Shown one piece after another: positions 1 to 5,434 of a DNA stretch of 9,555 nucleotides. The number at the start of each line of letters is the position of its first letter. Position 1 is the first letter of the stretch. The stretch lies in the NCBI GenBank assembly GCA_964580965.1, contig CAZOLZ010000063.1, forward strand, positions 1-9,555. The letters run 5' to 3'. The position numbers were made by a program, and so were the translations under genes. The notes under the pieces were generated by a model. The model searched no databases and was not told the DNA's origin. It saw only the letters and a list, made by a program, of their open reading frames with translations. This DNA is from CAIUKX01 sp964580965. GTDB taxonomy: Bacteria > Bacteroidota > Bacteroidia > Flavobacteriales_D > Crocinitomicaceae.

Positions 1-237
1 TAATCCAGGAAGTAATATAAGACCAACATAAATCCAACTTTTAGATTTGAAAATCAACATTAAAATGAATATTGTTAATCCTATAATCATCAAAACAGGA
101 TAAGCTAGACCAAAGAAAGGGATTATCCACAAATTAGTTGGGTGTATGTATGGGGATATATATGAAACAATCAACCCTATCATACAAGAAATAATGATAA
201 AACGTTTAATAAACTGAAATGAGAGTATTTTTTTCAA
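1..237 (-). CDS. Membrane-anchored protein, N-terminal fragment; probable endonuclease/exonuclease/phosphatase-family protein
   Basis: An open frame of 79 codons runs off the left edge without a stop. It starts 4 nt after the stop codon of the upstream rhomboid gene. The only start near that junction is TTG (237-235), giving a basic beginning (MKKILSFQFIKRF) and then a hydrophobic stretch; the first in-frame ATG is codon 19 and would remove the basic segment. Two membrane segments are visible, about residues 12-27 and 40-62, separated by a short loop containing SPYIHPTNLWIIPFFGLAYP. From memory, this two-helix start with a 'FFGLAYP' motif is typical of Bacteroidota proteins that continue into an exo/endonuclease/phosphatase (EEP) hydrolase domain and often sit beside rhomboid genes. 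The catalytic domain lies outside the window, so the family is inferred from the leader alone. It is the last visible gene of the mutL-rhomboid operon. Confidence 0.6.
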   Translation of the reverse strand, partial: MKKILSFQFIKRFIIISCMIGLIVSYISPYIHPTNLWIIPFFGLAYPVLMIIGLTIFILMLIFKSKSWIYVGLILLPGL

Positions 238-241
238 CGAT

Positions 242-1174
242 TTAATTTTTTTTACTTTGTTGGAATAAAAAGTCTTTTTCAGCTTTCGTTAATGAGTCAT
301 AACCAGCTTTAGATATTTTATCTAAGATTTTATCGATCTGTTCTTGTTGTTTCGTTTTGTCGAAATTAAACTCTTCATCCGACTGATTTCGAACTTTACT
401 TTGGTATTGACCATCTTGTTGAAATTTTAAATTACTTTTCTTTCCAAATGAAAAATTACTGAATTTTTTTTGAATGTTACCAATGAAAATTTCAAAACGA
501 TCAATAATATTCTTTTTGTATTGATTTTTAATGAAATAAAAACCAATAAATGCACCTCCTAAATGTGCGAAGTGGGCAGTACTGTCGTCTGAATTGATGG
601 AAAGGAAATCCATAACTAAAAAGATTAAAGCTAAAGCAATTAGTGGTAATTGAATGATTCCAAACAATGCTACTTTCATATTTGGGCGATAGAAAGCTAA
701 AGCCATAAATATTGCTATTATTGAACCAGAAGCACCTACTACTTGAGCATGTTGATTGGCTAATGCAGGAAAAATTAAACGAGCTAATATTTCTAGAATT
801 GCACCAGCTAAACCACCTACTACGTATAAAGATAATAATTTTTGATCACCAAAAAATTGATTAAACATTCTACCTGTAAAGTATAGCATCAGCATATTCA
901 TTAATAAATGGAATAATCCAAAATGGCTAAACATGTAAGTGAAAATACCCCATGGTTTTAGAAAGAAATCAGATGTGTCCAATGAGAATAGATTGTACTT
1001 TATTATCCTAAATAGGTTTAGTTCTAAAGGGTTTGCAGAAGATAAATTACCCAATAATGAAAAAATTCCGATTAAAAGAAAAATAGCAACATTTATATAA
1101 ATCAATTTGATGGTCATGCCACCATGTTTATACTGATGTTTTAAAGTTTCGAATATATTAGCATCCTGATTCAT
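242..1174 (-). CDS. Rhomboid family intramembrane serine protease (310 aa)
   Basis: Rhomboids are polytopic inner-membrane proteases that cut transmembrane substrates with a Ser-His dyad. With the start at 1174 the protein has 310 residues. The nucleophile motif GASG is at residues 147-150 (Ser149), the catalytic His is in AHLGG (His204), and the conserved HxxxN of transmembrane helix 2 is at 89-93 (HLLMN). At least six hydrophobic segments cover about residues 20-220. After that comes a polar C-terminal tail of about 90 residues (about 220-310), rich in Lys, Gln and Phe, likely cytoplasmic. The ATG at 1174-1172 overlaps the stop of the upstream rhomboid gene by one base (TAATG), which favours translational coupling; a TTG two codons upstream (1180) is also open but less attractive. 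The substrate cannot be told from sequence. Function as a protease is well supported by the intact dyad. Confidence 0.9.
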   Translation of the reverse strand: MNQDANIFETLKHQYKHGGMTIKLIYINVAIFLLIGIFSLLGNLSSANPLELNLFRIIKYNLFSLDTSDFFLKPWGIFTYMFSHFGLFHLLMNMLMLYFTGRMFNQFFGDQKLLSLYVVGGLAGAILEILARLIFPALANQHAQVVGASGSIIAIFMALAFYRPNMKVALFGIIQLPLIALALIFLVMDFLSINSDDSTAHFAHLGGAFIGFYFIKNQYKKNIIDRFEIFIGNIQKKFSNFSFGKKSNLKFQQDGQYQSKVRNQSDEEFNFDKTKQQEQIDKILDKISKAGYDSLTKAEKDFLFQQSKKN

Positions 1175-1944
1175 TACCAAAAGTTTTGTTTATCGTTTTT
1201 TCTCCAATATAATATTATCGCTGCACCGACTACAGCACCACCAACATGAGCTAAATGAGCGACATTATCACCTGGTGTTCCGTTGAAACTTTGGTACAAT
1301 TCCCACAAGAAATATCCTCCCACTAAATATTTTGCCTTGACTGGTATTGCGAAATAAAGCAGAAACTCTCTGTTAGGGAAAAGAATAGCGAATGCGGCCA
1401 TAATTCCAAAAACAGCACCGGAAGCTCCGACAAGTGGGGTGTTTACCAAACTAATGTATTTTCCAATAAGATCAATATCACCATAATTTAAATTTACTGT
1501 ATTCAAATATTGATTCGCGTTATTGATTAATTCGGATTCACTACCACGACTACTTGTAAGAATATTATCTAAAATGTCAAAGTCGATATTACTTAGTTGA
1601 TTTTTGATTTCCGCTATTTGATAAACTCCCATTGTATTGTATAGCAGGAAAGCACCTACTGCAGATAGAATGTAAAAAGTAAAAAATCTTTTTGGTCCCC
1701 AAAGTCTTTCAAGGAAAGCCCCAAGCATTACAAAAAGCCACATGTTTAAAAACAAATGAAAAAAACCACCATGCATAAAAAAATGGGTGATTAATTGAAA
1801 AGGTTCGAAGAGGGGAGATGTTATGTAATATGTTCCTAATAAGCCTGTTAGATTTGGTTGGAGGTAAGTTAAAATAAAGAAAATTATATTAAGAATAAGT
1901 ATATTCTTTGTTACTTGAGGTAAATTATTAAGTATTTGAAACAT
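1174..1944 (-). CDS. Rhomboid family intramembrane serine protease, second tandem paralogue (256 aa)
   Basis: This is a second rhomboid protease directly upstream of the first. The catalytic Ser is in GASG (residues 173-176, Ser175), the His in AHVGG (His233), and the helix-2 motif HLFLN is at 63-67. Hydrophobic helices run through the N-terminal 105 residues and again from about 170 to 248. Between them is a polar insertion (about 108-168, including a SSRGSESE stretch) that precedes the catalytic serine helix. The neighbouring rhomboid has no comparable insert there, so the two are diverged paralogues rather than a recent duplication. The protein ends soon after the last helix, so it lacks the long tail of its neighbour. 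The start ATG lies 2 nt after the mutL stop. Substrates and biological role are unknown. Confidence 0.9.
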   Translation of the reverse strand: MFQILNNLPQVTKNILILNIIFFILTYLQPNLTGLLGTYYITSPLFEPFQLITHFFMHGGFFHLFLNMWLFVMLGAFLERLWGPKRFFTFYILSAVGAFLLYNTMGVYQIAEIKNQLSNIDFDILDNILTSSRGSESELINNANQYLNTVNLNYGDIDLIGKYISLVNTPLVGASGAVFGIMAAFAILFPNREFLLYFAIPVKAKYLVGGYFLWELYQSFNGTPGDNVAHLAHVGGAVVGAAIILYWRKNDKQNFW

Positions 1945-1946
1945 AT

Positions 1947-3788
1947 TTAAAATTTTACATTAATTTCATCCATCGTTATGGTTGTCATTATTCGTTTTTT
2001 TCGAGGTGAAAAAATATGGTCTTCACATTGAAATAATTCGTTAATTAAATGTTGAATTATCTCTTCTGTTGCCAAAGGGTTTTTCTTCCTAGAAGTTGCG
2101 TATGCAATAGCTTTGATTAAAAAGTGTGCCACGTCTCCCTGATCTATGGTTTGATATGTTAAACTTTCTAAAATCTCATCCACGCACTGTAATACATTTT
2201 CCTCCTGTAAAACATTTGGAATTGCTGAAATATTGATGTGTTTTTCAGTGATTTCAGCGTTAAAACCCAATTGTTTTAACAGGTTTTCATTTTGTTTCCA
2301 TTCCATTTTTTCCTTTTGGTTTGCTTCTTTTTCAAAAGGGAAAAGTAACTGTTGAGAAGCAATGGGATGGAGAATAAATGATTGCATTAATTGATCGTAA
2401 GTGATTCTTTCAATTGCTCGTTTAAAGTGAATAACAAGTAATCCATTTTTAGTAGGACCAACTATATAATTCTCTTTTTTGATAAAGTTCTTTGCAGAAA
2501 CTAATTCTTCATCAATTTCAATATCTAAGGTTTGTTTTTCTTGTTCGACCTCTTCTTCTATGTCATAAAAAGATTTCCAGTCATCACTATTTAGTTGCTG
2601 ACTGCCAAAACCAGCTGCCTTTATGGCAGGGGAATTTCCGGATGATGAACCGTGAGATGATTTTTTTGAAGTTGTTACATTGAAGGGGTTATAAGACTCA
2701 TCTACCTTAATTTTAGGTTCTTTAGTTGGTTGGTTTTTCATTTCGTAAGGGATATCAAAACTTGTTTCCCTTGAAAAGTCCAATGTTGGCGCTATATTAT
2801 ATTTTCCTAATGATTGTCTGATAGTACTTAATAAAATTGAGTAGATTAGTTTATCCTCCTCAAATTTAATTTCGGTTTTAGTGGGGTGTACATTCACATC
2901 AATTTTTTCCGGTGCAATTTCGAAAAAGATAAAATAAGTTGGGAATGTTTTATCTTGTATCAATCCCTCGTAAGCCTTATTAATCGAGTGGTTAAAATAA
3001 TGGTCTTTGAAAAAACGGTTGTTTACAAAGAAAAACTGTTCTCCACGTTTCTTTTTTGCAAATTCAGGCTTACCAACAAAACCTTTAATTTTAACGATGT
3101 CAGTTTCTTCATCAATAGGAACTAATTTCTCACTAGATTTAGCAGTTCCTAAAATATCTAGAATACGTTTTTTTAAATTACAACTTGGTAAGTTATAGAT
3201 TACAGTTTCATTATGTTGTATCGTAAAACTAATTTCCGGATGAGGTAAAACGATACGCTCAAATTCGTCTAAAATATGGCGAAACTCAACACTTTCTGAT
3301 TTCAAGAAGTTTCTACGTGCGGGAACATTGAAGAATAAGTTTTTTACTTCAAAAGAAGTACCGATTGGGCACGTAATAATTTCTTCTTGTGTGATTTTAC
3401 TTCCTTCAATTCGATTTAAGTGACCTAATTCACTTCCTGGTTGTTTTGTTTTCAAAGTTGTATGTGAAATTGCAGCAATAGATGCAAGTGCTTCACCTCT
3501 AAAACCTTTGGTTGTTAAGTGAAATAAATCATCAGCAGATTGAACCTTACTTGTAGCGTGACGTTCAAAACACATTCTTGCATCAAAAGGCGACATTCCT
3601 TTACCATTGTCAACGACTTGAATTAATGTCTTTCCAGCATCTTTTATGAGTACATCAATTTTAGTTGCACCAGCATCAATTGCATTTTCAACTAACTCTT
3701 TCACAACAGAGGCAGGTCGTTGAATAACTTCACCAGCCGCAATTTGGTTGGCAATATGGTCTGGTAGTAATTTGATTACATCACTCAT
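1947..3788 (-). CDS. mutL: DNA mismatch repair protein MutL
   Basis: MutL links mismatch recognition by MutS to strand removal. The 613-residue protein has a full GHKL ATPase: ANQIAAGEV (13-21), KELVEN with the catalytic Glu31 and Asn35, DNGKG (60-64), GFRGEAL (95-101), FFNVPARR (152-159), and the lysine-containing HPTK (301-304) of the transducer domain. A low-complexity acidic/serine linker covers about 335-430. A C-terminal dimerisation domain follows (about 435-613). At the place where endonuclease-type MutL proteins carry DQHAxxE the protein reads HFKRAIE (454-460), and where they have C(P/H)HGRP it reads SPRKKR (594-599). The metal-dependent nicking site therefore appears absent. The ATG at 3788 gives the normal N-terminus. 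The gene heads the operon with the two rhomboids. Confidence 0.97.
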   Translation of the reverse strand: MSDVIKLLPDHIANQIAAGEVIQRPASVVKELVENAIDAGATKIDVLIKDAGKTLIQVVDNGKGMSPFDARMCFERHATSKVQSADDLFHLTTKGFRGEALASIAAISHTTLKTKQPGSELGHLNRIEGSKITQEEIITCPIGTSFEVKNLFFNVPARRNFLKSESVEFRHILDEFERIVLPHPEISFTIQHNETVIYNLPSCNLKKRILDILGTAKSSEKLVPIDEETDIVKIKGFVGKPEFAKKKRGEQFFFVNNRFFKDHYFNHSINKAYEGLIQDKTFPTYFIFFEIAPEKIDVNVHPTKTEIKFEEDKLIYSILLSTIRQSLGKYNIAPTLDFSRETSFDIPYEMKNQPTKEPKIKVDESYNPFNVTTSKKSSHGSSSGNSPAIKAAGFGSQQLNSDDWKSFYDIEEEVEQEKQTLDIEIDEELVSAKNFIKKENYIVGPTKNGLLVIHFKRAIERITYDQLMQSFILHPIASQQLLFPFEKEANQKEKMEWKQNENLLKQLGFNAEITEKHINISAIPNVLQEENVLQCVDEILESLTYQTIDQGDVAHFLIKAIAYATSRKKNPLATEEIIQHLINELFQCEDHIFSPRKKRIMTTITMDEINVKF

Positions 3789-3809
3789 TTATGCTGATTT
3801 TTAGATAGA

Positions 3810-3817
3810 CAAAAATA
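3810..3817 (-). promoter_or_regulatory. Putative Bacteroidota -7 promoter box for mutL operon
   Basis: Read on the minus strand the site is TATTTTTG, an exact match to the Bacteroidota TAnnTTTG -7 element. It lies 21 bases upstream of the mutL ATG, which implies a leader of only about 15 nt. I see no convincing TTG -33 box at the expected spacing, so support rests on the -7 match and its position ahead of the operon's first gene. In AT-rich DNA such an octamer can occur by chance. Confidence 0.4.
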
Positions 3818-3889
3818 GTGAAAAAGATTAATTTAATCACAGAGTTTAATTGTGTAGAAAAAGGAAAATTGTTTATTTTTTTTAACACT

Positions 3890-4052
3890 TAAGAAGTCAT
3901 AGAAGATTTTTGAAGTATAATCTAGTCCCCCTCCTTGAGGAGGGAATTAGGGAGGTGACATTCTTATATTTTTTAAAAAAAATGTCACCCCTCTGTATCT
4001 CCCCTCAATGGGAGAGTAGGTTCACACTTCGAATTTCAATCGTCACTTCATA
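3890..4052. repeat. Imperfect inverted-repeat element with two GC-rich hairpins
   Basis: This stretch folds back on itself about a centre near 3972. The exact inner arms are GGTGACATT (3954-3962) and AATGTCACC (3981-3989). Outside each arm is a local GC-rich hairpin: CCCTCC-TTGA-GGAGGG (3929-3944) and TCTCCC-CTCAAT-GGGAGA (3998-4015). Weaker symmetry continues outward, with GAAGT at 3912-3916 matching ACTTC at 4026-4030 and another GAAGT/ACTTC pair near 3893 and 4047. The G/C-rich blocks contrast strongly with the AT-rich surroundings. There is no open reading frame of note inside. The form recalls multi-copy palindromic intergenic repeats (REP-like or MITE-like) of Bacteroidota genomes. Copy number cannot be judged from one window, and the outer boundaries are approximate. 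Confidence 0.6.
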
Positions 4053-4073
4053 ATTTCAAATCGAAAAATAAGT

Positions 4074-4173
4074 NNNNNNNNNNNNNNNNNNNNNNNNNNN
4101 NNNNNNNNNNNNNNNNNNNNNNNNNNNNNNNNNNNNNNNNNNNNNNNNNNNNNNNNNNNNNNNNNNNNNNNNN
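4074..4173. other. Assembly gap (100 N)
   Basis: Exactly 100 unknown bases, the conventional placeholder for a scaffold gap of unknown size. It begins about 20 bases after the inverted-repeat element. It removes any -35/-33 promoter region and any gene that may lie between mutL and the B12 riboswitch. Confidence 0.98.
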
Positions 4174-4188
4174 CTAAACAAATTTCAT

Positions 4189-4196
4189 TATTTTTG
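4189..4196 (+). promoter_or_regulatory. Putative Bacteroidota -7 promoter box for the B12 operon
   Basis: TATTTTTG matches the Bacteroidota TAnnTTTG -7 element exactly and sits just ahead of the riboswitch. Transcription would start near 4203, right at the first base pairs of the aptamer. The matching -33 region falls inside the N gap and cannot be examined. Position relative to the aptamer is the strongest support. Confidence 0.55.
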
Positions 4197-4201
4197 CACT
4201 G

Positions 4202-4355
4202 AATTTAGGTACTACTTCGTAGAGTAAAAGGGAATCCGGTTAGAATCCGGAACTGTGTCTGCAGCTGTATGTTCTGTTAAATTGGGTTCAATAAGTCACT
4301 GTGCAAACGGGAAGACGAACTTAAGTTGGAACGAGTCAGAATACCTGCCAAAATT
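4202..4355 (+). ncRNA. Cobalamin (B12) riboswitch aptamer
   Basis: The conserved cobalamin-riboswitch core is present in order. AAAAGGGAA leads into TCCGG/CCGGA (4235-4239 with 4247-4251), followed by a variant of the CUGUCCCGCAACUGUA segment (ACTGTGTCTGCAGCTGTA, 4252-4269). Then come GTCACTG ... CGGGAAGAC (4295-4316), where GTC/GAC replaces the common GCC/GGC pairing as a compensated change, and a good B12 box AGTCAGAATACCTGCC (4334-4349). AGGTA (4207-4211) pairs with TACCT (4342-4346), and AATTT (4202-4206) can close the aptamer with AAATT (4351-4355). It senses adenosyl- or other cobalamins and is expected to switch off the downstream uptake genes when B12 is plentiful. Confidence 0.95.
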
Positions 4356-4363
4356 ATATAGTA

Positions 4364-4462
4364 GAAGACTTCAGATTAAAGTCGGATATACAATCCTAGG
4401 TTCAAGTATTTTCTTTTTGAACTGAGTCTTCGTTTTTGTTTTATTTTATTTTATTTTTTTTT
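4364..4462 (+). terminator. Riboswitch expression platform: terminator-like hairpin with U-tract abutting the start codon
   Basis: GAAGACT (4364-4370) pairs perfectly with AGTCTTC (4425-4431), optionally extended by CAG/CTG across a bulged T. The stem is followed by a T-rich tract (4433-4462), as in an intrinsic terminator. Inside the loop are two more hairpins, GGAT-ATACA-ATCC (4384-4396) and GTTCAA/TTGAAC (4400-4405 with 4417-4422). A competing hairpin GACTT-CAGATTA-AAGTC (4367-4383) would consume the left arm of the main stem and could act as the antiterminator. The U-tract runs straight into the first ATG (4463), so the same element could also affect ribosome access. Pairing was judged by eye; which fold B12 favours is inferred. 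Confidence 0.6.
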
Positions 4463-5434
4463 ATGAAGAGAGGATTATTCTCATTGTTAGTATTAGCTCC
4501 AACTTTTTTTGGTTTTAGCCAACAGACTATTGGTTTTGAAGGAGTAAATTTGGGTTCAGAATCATATTATAATGGTTCATCAGGTACAGGAGGTGTAATT
4601 GAAAAAAATGTTTTGTTTGAAAATGATTACAACACTAGTTGGAGTTCATGGTCTGGTTTTTCAATTTCAAATACAACAGATGTTTCAACTGCTGGTTATT
4701 TGAATCAATACAGTGCTTTTACAGGTACGGGTGCATCTGGATCTGTTAATTATGGTGTTTATAATTCTTCTGGAAGTGTTAAATTTATAGGAAGAAATGT
4801 AGAGTTAGTTTCATTAGAAATAACGAATACAACATATGCTGCTCTTTCAATGAGAGATGGAGATCAATACGCTAAACAATTCGGTTCAACAACTAGTGCT
4901 GACGGCCAAGATGATGGAACTAATGGCGAGGATTTTTTCAAAGTTTGGATTATTGCTTTGGATGAATATGAAAATAAAATTGATTCTGTCGAATTTTATT
5001 TAGCGGATTATAGATTCTCAGATGATAGTCAAGACTATATTGTTAGTTCTTGGGAGACTGTTGATTTATCCTCAATTCAAGAACCAGTATCAGCTTTAAC
5101 TTTTCGTTTTGAATCATCAGATAATGGAACTTGGGGTATGAATACGCCAGCTTATTTTGCTATTGATAACTTAATGTTTAATGAAAATTTAGAGGCAAAC
5201 AATTTAATTGCTTCAAACGTTAAAGTCTATCCAAATCCATCAACAAACTATCTAACGGTAGAAGATTTCACTGGAGTAGTTATGTTGTTAAATAATGCTG
5301 GTCAAATAATATTTTCTAAAACAATTTTTTCTTCAGAGAAAATTAATGTTTCTGAATACAAGAACGGAACTTATTTTCTAAAGTTAACTAACAGAAATAA
5401 TACTGAGATCAAAAAAATAAGTATTTCTCATTAG
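4463..5434 (+). CDS. T9SS-secreted DUF4465-type protein of the B12 operon
   Basis: First gene of the riboswitch operon, 323 residues. It begins with a Sec signal peptide (about 1-19, probable cleavage FGFS|QQ). The body (about 24-238) looks like DUF4465: an early FEG motif, SWSGFSISN (62-70), EDFFKV (156-161), VEFYLADYR (176-184) and MNTPAYFAIDN (226-236). The C-terminus (about 250-323) is a type A T9SS sorting domain with VYPNPS, ending in a basic KISISH tail. It should therefore cross the outer membrane through T9SS and be surface-attached or released. I chose ATG 4463 because the in-frame TTG upstream (4436) only adds residues encoded by the U-tract of the terminator and would spoil the signal peptide. 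B12 control and the receptor partner suggest a role in cobalamin capture, but no such activity is demonstrated for this family as far as I can state. Confidence 0.88.
   Translation: MKRGLFSLLVLAPTFFGFSQQTIGFEGVNLGSESYYNGSSGTGGVIEKNVLFENDYNTSWSSWSGFSISNTTDVSTAGYLNQYSAFTGTGASGSVNYGVYNSSGSVKFIGRNVELVSLEITNTTYAALSMRDGDQYAKQFGSTTSADGQDDGTNGEDFFKVWIIALDEYENKIDSVEFYLADYRFSDDSQDYIVSSWETVDLSSIQEPVSALTFRFESSDNGTWGMNTPAYFAIDNLMFNENLEANNLIASNVKVYPNPSTNYLTVEDFTGVVMLLNNAGQIIFSKTIFSSEKINVSEYKNGTYFLKLTNRNNTEIKKISISH

Noticed and set aside
2492..3198. Three short plus-strand open frames inside mutL.
   Set aside because: They lie antisense to a well-conserved gene, have no recognisable domains and are shadow frames.
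3927..4016. The two GC-rich hairpins as factor-independent terminators of flanking operons.
   Set aside because: Neither GC hairpin is followed by a T-run in the right orientation, both nearby operons read away from this region, and the long symmetric layout fits a repeat element better.
4436..4462. Upstream TTG extension of the first B12-operon gene (adds MFYFILFFF).
   Set aside because: These codons are the U-tract of the terminator-like hairpin; starting at ATG 4463 gives a normal signal peptide.
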